A stretch of 64,000 bases of DNA from Hymenobacter fodinae (GTDB lineage Bacteria > Bacteroidota > Bacteroidia > Cytophagales > Hymenobacteraceae): NCBI RefSeq assembly GCF_004745825.1, contig NZ_SRLA01000005.1, positions 191,106-255,105 of the forward strand, in the 5' to 3' direction. Both the position numbers and the translations under genes were made by a program. Each line of letters starts with the position of its first letter. The stretch's first letter is position 1. Shown piece by piece: positions 16,326 to 24,811 of this stretch. Below the pieces are notes generated by a model. The model was not told the origin of the DNA, did not search any database, and worked only from the letters and a program-made list of their open reading frames with translations.

Positions 16326-18872
16326 ATGCTGCAACGTTTCCTCTCCCGCCACACCCTGCGACTACACTTGCTCGGTCAGCCTCTGGTTGGTACGATGCTT
16401 TGTTGCGTGCTTACGGCACCGGCTGCCCTAGCTCAGCAAACTGAGCGGGTAGTAGTTTCCGGCACGCTGGTAGATGCCGCAGGTACCCCCCTTGATCAGG
16501 TGAGCGTGGGAGTGGAAGGCCAGCCTGGCGGTACCGTTTCCGATGAGCAGGGACACTTTAGTTTAAGTGTGCTACGCCCGAGTGGTGGCAAAGCGCCCGT
16601 GCTGGTAGTGCGCCGACTAGGCTACAAAACCCAACGCGTTACGCTTACCCTCACGGAGCAGCCGGAACTGCGCCTGACCCTCAGCGAGGATACTCGCTCC
16701 CTGGGCAACGTAACGGTGCGCGGCAACACCGACGCAGCTAATACCCGCGAGCAGGTCAGCATCATGACACTGGATCCGCGCTCGGCTAAGGTCATTCCTT
16801 CACCTTTTGGGGATTTCAATGCTATTCTTAAGACGCTGCCGGGTGTAACGAGCACGAACGAGCTTACCAGCACGTACTCCGTGCGGGGCGGCAACTATGA
16901 GGAGAACCTCGTGTATGTGAATGGCTTTGAGATATACCGGCCCTTCCTGGTAACGGCGGCCGCGCAAGAAGGCCTCAGCTTTGTTAACCCAGACCTGGTG
17001 AATCGGGTAGAATTCTCTACCGGGGGCTGGCAGCCCAAATTTGGCGACAAGCTGTCCTCGGTGCTGAACATTGAGTACAAGCAGCCCACTAGGTTTGGGG
17101 CGTCGGCGTCGGCGAGCTTGGTAGGGGGTACGGCCCACGTGGAGGCCGCTTCTCCCAACAAGCGCATCAGCTATCTGGCAGGCATCCGGTACAAAAATGC
17201 CCGGAATGTGCTGAGTGCGCAGCAGCAACAGCAAGGAATATACAATCCTACATTCTACGACGGGCAAAGCTTGATTACTGTTGCTCTAGGCCCCAAGGAT
17301 AACCCAGAGCGAACCTCCCTTGGGCTGCTTACCACGTTTGCCCATAACAACTACCGTTTCAGCCCGGACAGTGGAGAAAGTACCTTTAGCACCTCTGCCA
17401 ACCAATATACCCGGCTCAAGATTGGGTATCAGGGGCTGGAGCGGATGCAGTATGATACCTATCAGGGAGGACTGAATCTGCGCCACAACATCCGGCCTAA
17501 TTTGCGGGTGGAAGCGCTGGGAGGGCTGTTGTACTCACGCGAGTTTGAGTACCGTGACGTTGAAGCTGGCTATACCCTTGGGGACGTAAATACTGACCCC
17601 GATTCAAAGGATTACAATAAAACCAGTCGGGAGCGCAGCCTTGGGTCTCGATTTGACCACTCTCGTAATTATCTCACGGCTTGGGTGGCCACTGTAGAAA
17701 CCCGCGGCACTTGGTCGCCGGGGCAGGCGCACACCATTCGGTGGGGAGCGAAAGCAGGGCGGGAGAAAATCGACGATACGCTCAACGAGTACAGTTTCGT
17801 TGATTCGGCGAACTATGTGCCTGATGCTCGCCGTACGCGTCTTCGCTCAGATCTGCGGCTGGAAAGCACCCGTTATCAGGGCTACGTGCAGCACACAGTC
17901 ACTTTCGATTCGTTGCGCACGCTTACGTACGGAGCCCGGTTGAATTACTGGACGGTGAACGGGCAGTTTACCGTCAGTCCCCGAGTTCAGTATTCGTTTA
18001 TTAATCCTCGCCGGCGTAATGTTTCCTGGAAAGCGGCGGCGGGAGTGTACGTGCAACCTCCATTCTACCGCGAGCTGCGCGCTCAGCTTGGTGTACCCCA
18101 AAACCAAACTGGCTACCTAAACCTAGAGCTACGTGCGCAGCGCTCGTTGCACTTCATCGTTGGAAATGAGGTACGCTTCCGGAAGTGGGACCGGCCCTTT
18201 ACGTTTACCGGAGAGGCCTACTACAAGTACCTCACCGACGTGGTGCCCTACGACCTTGACAACGTACGCCTGCGCTACTTTGCCAAGAATAACGCCCGCG
18301 CTTACGCCGCCGGAATTGATACACGGGTTAGTGGGGAGTTTGTGGAAGGAGTTGAGTCATGGTTTAGCCTGGGCATACTCACTACCCGCGAGAATATCGA
18401 TGGCGACTCCATAAATATGTACAATGGTAATACCGTAACCGGACGCGTACCCAAAGGCTATATCCGACGCCCCTCCGATCAGCGCTTGAACTTGGGAGTG
18501 TTCTTTCAGGATAATTTGCCCAACATACCATCCGTGAAAGGCTACGTGAACTTGGTGTTTGGTACTGGCCTACCATTCAGCCCGCCGGGCTTGCCAGATC
18601 TGCGTGGTACCAACAAGCTTACTCGAAGCTACAAGCGGGTAGACATGGGCTTTTCGAAAGTGGTGGCGCTCCGATCGACTCCTCCAGCGCAGGAAGGAGG
18701 GAAACCCATACGCTTAGAAAGCCTGTGGCTAGGCCTAGAGATTCTTAATATCCTCGACGCCGACAACGTAGCTGGCTATAACTACCTGCAGGATTTGAAC
18801 GGGCAGACTTACTCAGTGCCCAACTTTCTCTCACGGCGGGTAGTGAACCTGCGCGCCATTGTGCGGTTCTAG
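16326..18872 (+). CDS. TonB-dependent receptor with carboxypeptidase-like regulatory domain
   Basis: 848 residues. Signal peptide ending ALAQQ, then a CarboxypepD_reg-like beta-sandwich (VSGTLVDAAGTPLDQVSVGV), a plug domain (about 130-235, with LKTLPGVTSTNEL and YSVRGGNYEENLVYVNG) and a large barrel ending in Phe (NLRAIVRF). This is the architecture of Bacteroidota outer-membrane active transporters. No SusD partner follows, so a polysaccharide substrate is not indicated; the ligand is unknown. It would depend on an ExbBD-TonB motor such as the one at 4.0-6.3 kb. Confidence 0.92.
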   Translation: MLQRFLSRHTLRLHLLGQPLVGTMLCCVLTAPAALAQQTERVVVSGTLVDAAGTPLDQVSVGVEGQPGGTVSDEQGHFSLSVLRPSGGKAPVLVVRRLGYKTQRVTLTLTEQPELRLTLSEDTRSLGNVTVRGNTDAANTREQVSIMTLDPRSAKVIPSPFGDFNAILKTLPGVTSTNELTSTYSVRGGNYEENLVYVNGFEIYRPFLVTAAAQEGLSFVNPDLVNRVEFSTGGWQPKFGDKLSSVLNIEYKQPTRFGASASASLVGGTAHVEAASPNKRISYLAGIRYKNARNVLSAQQQQQGIYNPTFYDGQSLITVALGPKDNPERTSLGLLTTFAHNNYRFSPDSGESTFSTSANQYTRLKIGYQGLERMQYDTYQGGLNLRHNIRPNLRVEALGGLLYSREFEYRDVEAGYTLGDVNTDPDSKDYNKTSRERSLGSRFDHSRNYLTAWVATVETRGTWSPGQAHTIRWGAKAGREKIDDTLNEYSFVDSANYVPDARRTRLRSDLRLESTRYQGYVQHTVTFDSLRTLTYGARLNYWTVNGQFTVSPRVQYSFINPRRRNVSWKAAAGVYVQPPFYRELRAQLGVPQNQTGYLNLELRAQRSLHFIVGNEVRFRKWDRPFTFTGEAYYKYLTDVVPYDLDNVRLRYFAKNNARAYAAGIDTRVSGEFVEGVESWFSLGILTTRENIDGDSINMYNGNTVTGRVPKGYIRRPSDQRLNLGVFFQDNLPNIPSVKGYVNLVFGTGLPFSPPGLPDLRGTNKLTRSYKRVDMGFSKVVALRSTPPAQEGGKPIRLESLWLGLEILNILDADNVAGYNYLQDLNGQTYSVPNFLSRRVVNLRAIVRF

Positions 18873-18885
18873 CCCTTGGTTTAAG

Positions 18886-19347
18886 TCAGCATCCGTAGTC
18901 ACAGTTATAGCCTAGATTGGCAAACAACCACAGATAGAGGCCTACCGCTACCGGAAACAGCAACCCGGCTAGTATTCTGCTGCCTGGCGGTTCAGCCCGT
19001 TGGCGCCTCAGCATGTAAACTATATAACCGAAGACCGGCAGCAGCCCCATAAACAGAAAGGCATGAATGACGCCTTGACCCTCCGCATCATGGGAGCCGC
19101 CCGCAAATAGTTTGGTGCCGGCATCTTGCAGGCAAATGAGCAGCGCCAGCAGCCCCACCCGTAGCAGATTCTGAGAGTACTGACTGTGTCGGGGCAGCAG
19201 CCAGCCGGTGAGAGCCATGAGCACCAGGGGCGTTAGTACAATTCCGGAGGGACCATAGTAGTGGCCTAGCAGGATATTGGCTACCATTAGTGCGCTACTC
19301 AGCAGCAGGCTAATTGCCAGTGGCCTAGCGTGAGGGAGGTTAGGCAT
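18886..19347 (-). CDS. Integral membrane protein, unknown
   Basis: 153 residues with four predicted membrane helices (about 10-30, 35-52, 62-80, 95-112, and possibly a fifth at 125-145). Its start overlaps the end of the fatty acid hydroxylase gene by 8 bases, so the two are translationally coupled. No recognised motif apart from a C-terminal CDYGC. A role with the hydroxylase in lipid modification is inference from the overlap only. Confidence 0.6.
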   Translation of the reverse strand: MPNLPHARPLAISLLLSSALMVANILLGHYYGPSGIVLTPLVLMALTGWLLPRHSQYSQNLLRVGLLALLICLQDAGTKLFAGGSHDAEGQGVIHAFLFMGLLPVFGYIVYMLRRQRAEPPGSRILAGLLFPVAVGLYLWLFANLGYNCDYGC

Positions 19348-20128
19348 CGCGGTGCACGTCTTTGAAGCGCAGCATGGGCAGCAGTTGCTCCTCCTTTTCG
19401 GCGTCGAACCCGCAGGTAGACTGAAATTGCTTGGGGTTGTGGTAGGTGCCGAATAGCCAATCCCACACCACTAGGTCGCCGTAGTTGTGGCTGTGCTTTT
19501 GGTACTCGTGGTGAATCCGATGCATCTCGGGGCGCTGGAAAATATAGCCCACCCACTGCGGGGTCCGGACGTTGGTGTGGTAGAAAAACTCACCAAGCGC
19601 CGTGCACAGTGTGTATACTGCTCCCGCGGCCGGGCTCAGCCCTAGCAGCGTATAAACCAGTAGGCCACCCAGCAGGGAGTTGACGGTCATTTCTAGGGGG
19701 TGCTTGTAGAAAGAGGTAATGACCTCAATGCGCTGGGGGCTGTGGTGAATTTGGTGAAAGTGCAGCCAGAGAAAGTCTTGCGTATGGCGCCAGCGGTGCC
19801 ACCAGTAAAATACAAAGGTGGCCACCACGTAGGCCAGTAGCCCGCCCACCATGGGTCCTACGTGCTCAGAAAGGTGGAAAACCGAATAAGCCGAAAACCA
19901 CTGTTCCCAAGTAATTCCTGCGACAAGCACTACTAGCAACTGCGCCAGATTAATGGTGAGCACTCGCACCGGCCAGGTGGGCACCCGGGGCAACTTCCAG
20001 CCGGGCAGCAGCCGTTCCAGCACCACGCAAAACAGAAAAGCGCAAAAAATAACCGTGAGCAGCGGGGGCGGGCTCCAAGAAAATAAGCTGGTAACGCACA
20101 GCACTAGGCCAGGTAAGGCAGAAAACAT
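19340..20128 (-). CDS. Sterol desaturase / fatty acid hydroxylase family protein
   Basis: 262 residues with several membrane segments and the full histidine-box set of the family: HRWRH, HQIHHS and HRIHHE, with additional FYHTN. These residues ligate a di-iron centre that hydroxylates or desaturates lipid acyl chains or carotenoid/sterol-like substrates in the membrane. The specific substrate cannot be read from sequence. Located between a Crp/Fnr regulator and a small membrane protein on the same strand. Confidence 0.88.
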   Translation of the reverse strand: MFSALPGLVLCVTSLFSWSPPPLLTVIFCAFLFCVVLERLLPGWKLPRVPTWPVRVLTINLAQLLVVLVAGITWEQWFSAYSVFHLSEHVGPMVGGLLAYVVATFVFYWWHRWRHTQDFLWLHFHQIHHSPQRIEVITSFYKHPLEMTVNSLLGGLLVYTLLGLSPAAGAVYTLCTALGEFFYHTNVRTPQWVGYIFQRPEMHRIHHEYQKHSHNYGDLVVWDWLFGTYHNPKQFQSTCGFDAEKEEQLLPMLRFKDVHRDA

Positions 20129-20196
20129 AGGACAAGGAGTTGGGTAAAACCATGTCCAAAAGTGCTGGGTATGCCACTCAATGCGCTTGATCTACA

Positions 20197-20763
20197 TCAA
20201 GTTCGACGGGCCCGTAGGCGGCTGAGGGTTTCGGGCGTCAGGCGCAGGTGGGAAGCAATCAGCTTGAGGGGCACGCGCTGGAAAATGTCGGGAAAATCTT
20301 GTTGCAGCTGGTCGTAGCGCTCGGCGGCGGAATACATGCGCAGGTGCAGGGCCCGCTGCTCACTCAGCACGTAATACTTTTCCGTGAGCGTACGTCCTAT
20401 AAAGTTGAACTCCGGAAAACGACTGTAGAGCTCCTGCAGATGCGAGTGGCCTAGCGTCCAGACCACGCACGGCGTTAGGGCTTGGATGTACTCGTGGGAG
20501 GGCTGCCCGGAAAAGAAGCTCAGGATAGAAATTACGAAGTCGCCTTCCTTCGTGAACCACGAGGTCATTTCCTTGCCGTCCTTCAGGTAATAGCCCCTAA
20601 CCACGCCCGTTTCCAAAAAATAAATTCGGTTGGCTACTTGCCCCGCCTGCAGCAGATGCTGCTGTTTGGTTAGTTCCTCTCGTTGCGCAAGCTGCCGCAA
20701 GGCCGTCCGCAACGACTCCGAGAGAGGATGAATGGCATCACAAACGGCTAATAAGTTGTCCAT
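20197..20763 (-). CDS. Crp/Fnr-family transcriptional regulator
   Basis: 188 residues from the ATG at 20763 (MDNLLAVCDAIHPLSESLRT). N-terminal cyclic-nucleotide-binding-like jelly roll (LLQAGQVANRIYFLETGVVRGYY, GDFVISILSFFSGQPS) and a short C-terminal helix-turn-helix ending LKLIASHLRLTPETLSRLR. This resembles the many Bacteroidota Crp/Fnr proteins that lack the cAMP-contact residues. It lies upstream of the hydroxylase gene on the same strand and may control it. Confidence 0.88.
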   Translation of the reverse strand: MDNLLAVCDAIHPLSESLRTALRQLAQREELTKQQHLLQAGQVANRIYFLETGVVRGYYLKDGKEMTSWFTKEGDFVISILSFFSGQPSHEYIQALTPCVVWTLGHSHLQELYSRFPEFNFIGRTLTEKYYVLSEQRALHLRMYSAAERYDQLQQDFPDIFQRVPLKLIASHLRLTPETLSRLRARRT

Positions 20764-20909
20764 AGGAAGGCGGCTAGGCCAGTCAGAAGCAGTCTGGCCC
20801 TCGAAGCTACGACAGCCAAGCATAAGGCACCGCCACCTTCGACTGAATAAAAAAACCGTCATTCTCCGCAGAAAGTGACGCTTTTCTTGCTTATTAGCCT
20901 AGCCGTGGC

Positions 20910-21854
20910 CTAGTAGGCTTTGGCCTGCCATTCGGTGAGGGCGATGCGCATGTTGGGTAGCTGCGGCTTGAGTGTTTCATCTTTGTCTACCAGCTTGATG
21001 GCTTTACGGGCGTACACGATGGCCGTGCCGAAGTCTTGCTGCTGAGCCAGCAGGCGGGCCTTAATCCAGTTGTTGGTAGCCACATCCTGCAGCTTCAACG
21101 ACTCATTTATATAGGTGAGGGCGCGCTCCGGTTGCAGGTTGTTTTGCACTAGGTAGTCGGCGGCCTGGGCTAGCAGCTGCCAGTCGTTGGGTTTTTGCTG
21201 GAGCACCTGCTCAATGCTGCTGAGCACCTGTTTATGCACCTCCGTTTCAATGGGCAGCACAATGGTTCGTTTCTCCCAGGTCAGGTTGAGGTGAGCCCCG
21301 GTGGGCTGCACATCTGAAAACCAATAGAGCAGGGTTTCATGGAAGGGGGCTGTTTCGGGCATCACCGGAATGCGAATGACATCGGCGTTGGCATCGTAGC
21401 CCTCCGTGCCCCAGTGGTTGATAACCCGGTTCAGAATCAGCTCCCATTCCCGGTCGGCGTGGGGCAATACATAGATAGAATACTGACCCGCTACCACCGT
21501 CTGCCCCCGTAGCACTACGGGCGTGGAAAAACGAATGATGGTGTTTTCGTTGGCACCCGCGCGCCACACCTGCTCGTAGGGCACTAGGCCACCCCATACG
21601 GTGCGGTTACGCACGTTGGGGGCATGGTAATCTACCACCACCTCCGTCAGGCCAATATTTTGGGAAACCAGAGCGTGCGGACTCGCCTGGGGCAGGGGCA
21701 GGAGCACGGGCTGAGCATTCTCCGGCGCATTGGTGCTGGGCGTTATAGAAGCGGGCGTCGGTTCTGAAACCGTTTGGGCCAGCGCTCCGCTGGTACCGAT
21801 TAGCATAAGACTGATACCTAGACCCACGCGAGCCAATAACCGGTCTTTCAACAT
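20910..21854 (-). CDS. DUF2911 domain protein with C-terminal TPR
   Basis: 314 residues from the ATG at 21854 (MLKDRLLARVGLGISLMLIG), with a signal peptide cleaved after GALAQ. The central part shows the DUF2911 pattern (VDYHAPNVRNRTVWGGLVPY, VWRAGANENTIIRFSTPV, GQYSIYVLP). The C-terminal 100 residues form TPR-like helices. Exported; function unknown. Divergent from the his operon, with a 200-base regulatory gap. Confidence 0.85.
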   Translation of the reverse strand: MLKDRLLARVGLGISLMLIGTSGALAQTVSEPTPASITPSTNAPENAQPVLLPLPQASPHALVSQNIGLTEVVVDYHAPNVRNRTVWGGLVPYEQVWRAGANENTIIRFSTPVVLRGQTVVAGQYSIYVLPHADREWELILNRVINHWGTEGYDANADVIRIPVMPETAPFHETLLYWFSDVQPTGAHLNLTWEKRTIVLPIETEVHKQVLSSIEQVLQQKPNDWQLLAQAADYLVQNNLQPERALTYINESLKLQDVATNNWIKARLLAQQQDFGTAIVYARKAIKLVDKDETLKPQLPNMRIALTEWQAKAY

Positions 21855-22005
21855 GTGCAAAGCAATAAGAAGTGAGCAGGCTGCCATCCGGCAGTTTAGA
21901 GCAATACCATGGATTGTACTGCCCGAAACAATGGTGCCAGATTTCAGTTAGAAAGTCATTGATAACGCAAAGGAAGGTCTTTGATGTAAGTTTTTGCTTG
22001 AAAAG

Positions 22006-22036
22006 TTTTCATCCTACCGTCCGGCGCGTACATTTG
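22006..22036 (+). promoter_or_regulatory. Candidate promoter of the his operon
   Basis: TACATTTG (22029-22036) matches the Bacteroidota TAnnTTTG element; a T-rich block (TTTTC, 22006-22010) lies 18 bases upstream in the -33 position. Transcription would start just before the His-rich leader reading frame. Confidence 0.5.
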
Positions 22037-22055
22037 CCTCGCTATTCAGCCTTTT

Positions 22056-22175
22056 ATGTCCTTCAACGCGCAACACATTTGCTCACTTTGCCACATGGCT
22101 GCCCCCACGCTGGGCACCCTGGCCGGGCTGCGCGCGGTGCATCATCATGTGCACGGGCATCATTCCTCTTTCTAG
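22056..22175 (+). CDS. hisL: his operon leader peptide, His-rich
   Basis: A 39-codon frame, ATG 22056 to TAG 22175, or 26 codons from the internal ATG at 22095. Its end reads V-HHH-V-H-G-HH-S-S-F-stop: six His within eight codons (22140-22163). It lies about 20 bases after a candidate promoter and 205 bases before hisG. His-codon runs of this kind define attenuator leader peptides in enterobacteria, where ribosome stalling under His shortage changes the downstream RNA fold. No Shine-Dalgarno is evident, as is common in this phylum. The arrangement is seen; the regulatory role is inferred. Confidence 0.65.
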   Translation: MSFNAQHICSLCHMAAPTLGTLAGLRAVHHHVHGHHSSF

Positions 22176-22283
22176 AGGAATATACGCATCATATTGACCC
22201 CGTTGGGCGAACCGCACTAGGTTCCCCGGCCCCCGAAAAGTGGTGGCCCCGGCCGAGTATGGCCGCTGTGCAACGCTGGGGTC
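22164..22283 (+). promoter_or_regulatory. Structured leader RNA between hisL and hisG
   Basis: A 6-bp hairpin, TCCTCT (22164-22169) with AGAGGA (22174-22179), includes the leader stop codon. A longer pairing, GACCCC (22196-22201) with GGGGTC (22278-22283) and GTTG with CAAC beside it, encloses a GC-rich middle. A stalled ribosome on the His codons would cover the first hairpin. No T-run terminator is obvious, so the mechanism may not be simple transcription termination. Confidence 0.45.
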
Positions 22284-22380
22284 TCCCTCGTAGTTCTTCC
22301 GAAATTTTCTTGACTTAACGGTCGTGCCTCGAGCTTACGCCGTTTGGCCACGTAGCCTCCCTCATTTCCTCCTTACCCAT

Positions 22381-23232
22381 ATGATTCGTCTTGCCATCCA
22401 GAAATCGGGCCGATTGAGCGAAGATTCCCTCAACCTGATTCGTGAATGCGGCATCAGCTTCCAAACCAGCTCCTACAAGCTCAAAACCGAAGCCACCAAC
22501 TTCCCCCTCGAAATTCTGTACCTGCGCGACGATGATATTCCGGGCTACGTGCAGGATGGCGTGGCTGATTTAGGCATCGTAGGTCAAAATGTGCTGGTGG
22601 AAGCCGGCATGCCCGCGCTGGAGTTGGAGCCGCTGGGCTTCAGCAAGTGTCGGCTGAGCCTGGCCGTACCCCGCGCCGCCGGCTACGACTCGGTGCTGGA
22701 CCTGCAGGGCAAGAATATTGCTACCTCATACCCCCAGATTTTGGGCGCCTACCTGGCCGAGCGTGGCGTGAAAGCCAACCTGCACACTATTAGCGGCTCG
22801 GTAGAAATTGCCCCCAGCATCGGGCTGGCCGAGGCTATCTGCGACATTGTAAGCAGCGGCTCTACCTTGTTAGGCAACGGCCTACGTGAAGTAGAAACCG
22901 TATTCCGCTCCGAAGCAGTATTGATTGCCAACCAAAACTTGTCGGCTGAAAAGCGGGAGATTTTGGAGCAGCTGCAGTTCCGGATGCAGGCTGTGCGCCG
23001 CGCCCGCCGCAACAAGTATATTCTGCTGAACGCGCCCACGGCTTCGCTCGATGCCGTGAAGGCCTTGCTGCCGGGTATTAAGTCGCCGACGGTCACGCCG
23101 CTGGCCGAGGAAGGCTGGGTGTCGGTGCAGTCGGTGGTGAACGAAGACGACTTCTGGCACATCACGGGCCAGCTGAAGGCCGTGGGTGCCGAGGGCATTC
23201 TGGTGCTCCCCATTGAGAAAATGATTTCATAG
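22381..23232 (+). CDS. hisG: ATP phosphoribosyltransferase, long form
   Basis: 283 residues from ATG 22381 (MIRLAIQKSGRLSEDSLNLI); an upstream TTG/GTG-type extension to 22324 lacks family similarity. Periplasmic-binding-like catalytic domain (DDDIPGYVQDGVADLGIVGQ, SGSVEIAPSIGLAEAICDIV phosphate loop) plus a C-terminal ferredoxin-like regulatory domain (from about 215, ending LVLPIEKMIS), marking the long, histidine-feedback-inhibited form that does not need HisZ. It performs the first committed step, PRPP + ATP to phosphoribosyl-ATP. Confidence 0.96.
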   Translation: MIRLAIQKSGRLSEDSLNLIRECGISFQTSSYKLKTEATNFPLEILYLRDDDIPGYVQDGVADLGIVGQNVLVEAGMPALELEPLGFSKCRLSLAVPRAAGYDSVLDLQGKNIATSYPQILGAYLAERGVKANLHTISGSVEIAPSIGLAEAICDIVSSGSTLLGNGLREVETVFRSEAVLIANQNLSAEKREILEQLQFRMQAVRRARRNKYILLNAPTASLDAVKALLPGIKSPTVTPLAEEGWVSVQSVVNEDDFWHITGQLKAVGAEGILVLPIEKMIS

Positions 23233-23251
23233 GGTGTATGAGCTTAGTGAA

Positions 23252-23379
23252 TTGGGGTCTTGGCTATTGGGTTAAGTTGTGTCAGTAATCCACCACAAAG
23301 CAAGGCCTAATTCTCAAAGCAACGCGGCGTGTAAGAACGCTACCCAAGACCCTATCAAACCAAGATCCTAAGACCCCAA
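23252..23379 (+). repeat. Self-complementary hisG-hisD spacer
   Basis: TTGGGGTCTT (23252-23261) is the reverse complement of AAGACCCCAA (23370-23379). The overlapping GGTCTTGG (23256-23263) can instead pair with CCAAGACC (23344-23351). The two pairings are mutually exclusive, as in an RNA switch or attenuator, though they may simply be repeats. Confidence 0.5.
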
Positions 23380-23387
23380 AGCAACGG

Positions 23388-24686
23388 ATGCAAGTTTTTC
23401 AATATCCCAGTCAGACGCAGTGGGCCGCCCTGCAGCAGCGCGCCGCGGCCCAGGAGGCGCAGGAGATAGAGCAGCGCGTGCAGGCCATCTTTCAGGATGT
23501 TCGCCAGCGCGGCGACGCAGCTCTGCGCGACTACGCCCAGCAGTTTGATGGTGTGCAACTGCAGGATCTGCGCGTAACGCCCGAGGAGATTACGGCCGCC
23601 GTAGCCCAGGTACCGGCCGAATTGCAAACTGCCATCCGGCAGGCGCACGCCAATATCTGGAAGTTTCACGCCACCCAGCGCACTGAGGAAAAGCCCGTCG
23701 AGACGATGCCGGGGGTAACGTGCTGGCGCCGCTCGGTGCCGGTGCAGCGGGTAGGCCTCTACATTCCGGGCGGTACCGCGCCCTTGTTCAGCACTTTGTT
23801 AATGCTAGGCGTGCCGGCTCGGTTGGCCGCGTGCCCGGAAGTGGTACTCACCACGCCCCCTCAGAAAGACGGCTCCGTAAATGCGGTTATTCTGTTCACG
23901 GCTCAGCTGCTTGGCATTAGCACCATTATTAAAGCGGGCGGGGCCCAGGCCATTGCCGCTCTCACCGGCGGAACCGACTCAGTTCCGGCTGTAGATAAAA
24001 TCTTCGGCCCCGGTAACCGCTACGTGACTGCGGCCAAGCAATTGGCAACCCGCCACGGCGTAGCCATCGACATGCCGGCCGGCCCCTCGGAAGTGCTCGT
24101 TATTGCGGATGAAACGGCTAATCCCGCTTTCGTAGCGGCCGACTTACTCAGTCAGGCCGAGCACGGACCCGACTCCCAGGTAATTCTGGTATCCGATTCG
24201 ATGGCCGTAATTGAGCAGACCCAAGCTGAAATTGAGCGTCAGCTGGCCTCTCTGCCGCGGGCGGCCGTTGCCACCCAGGCCCTGACCGAAAGCCGAGCCA
24301 TTCTGCTGCGCACCCCCGAAGACATGCTCTACTTCTCGAATCAATATGCTCCTGAGCACCTGATTCTGGCCGTGCGCAACCCCGAGCAATTAGCCGAAGG
24401 CGTTACCAGCGCCGGCTCTGTATTCCTAGGCCACTACACCCCCGAAGCGGCCGGCGACTACGCCTCTGGCACTAACCACACGCTGCCCACCAACGGCTAC
24501 GCCCGGAACTACAGCGGGGTCTCGCTTGATTCTTTCTTGAAGAAAATCACGTACCAGCGTATCACCGCCGAAGGCTTGCTCAACGTGGGGCCAGTAGTAG
24601 AAACCATGGCCGAAGCCGAAGGCCTGAGCGCCCACGCCCGCGCCGTGACCCTGCGCCTGGAAGCCGTAGCCCGCACGCTGGAGTAG
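23388..24686 (+). CDS. hisD: Histidinol dehydrogenase
   Basis: 432 residues, usual length. Family motifs present: GLYIPGGTAPLFSTLLMLGVPA, KIFGPGNRYVTAAKQL, IDMPAGPSEVLVIAD and SQAEHGPDSQ (zinc and catalytic His region), and DYASGTNHTLPT. It carries out the last two oxidations, histidinol to histidine, with NAD+. Second gene of the operon. Confidence 0.96.
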   Translation: MQVFQYPSQTQWAALQQRAAAQEAQEIEQRVQAIFQDVRQRGDAALRDYAQQFDGVQLQDLRVTPEEITAAVAQVPAELQTAIRQAHANIWKFHATQRTEEKPVETMPGVTCWRRSVPVQRVGLYIPGGTAPLFSTLLMLGVPARLAACPEVVLTTPPQKDGSVNAVILFTAQLLGISTIIKAGGAQAIAALTGGTDSVPAVDKIFGPGNRYVTAAKQLATRHGVAIDMPAGPSEVLVIADETANPAFVAADLLSQAEHGPDSQVILVSDSMAVIEQTQAEIERQLASLPRAAVATQALTESRAILLRTPEDMLYFSNQYAPEHLILAVRNPEQLAEGVTSAGSVFLGHYTPEAAGDYASGTNHTLPTNGYARNYSGVSLDSFLKKITYQRITAEGLLNVGPVVETMAEAEGLSAHARAVTLRLEAVARTLE

Positions 24687-24735
24687 AACCTCACTAGGTG
24701 TTGTGTTGAACGCATTTCGCTCGAACCATATTTTC

Positions 24736-24751
24736 ACTGGCCTAGGCCAGT
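24736..24751. repeat. 16-bp perfect palindrome in the hisD-hisC spacer
   Basis: ACTGGCCT followed by its exact complement AGGCCAGT, one of the full-length forms of the GGCCTAGGCC family seen across the window. The same spacer ends with three close copies of AATCCGT (24771-24805). Confidence 0.8.
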
Positions 24752-24811
24752 ACGGGAGTGGCACCAATAGCAATCCGTGCCATCCGATAAATCCGTCTAA
24801 ATCCGTGATTC

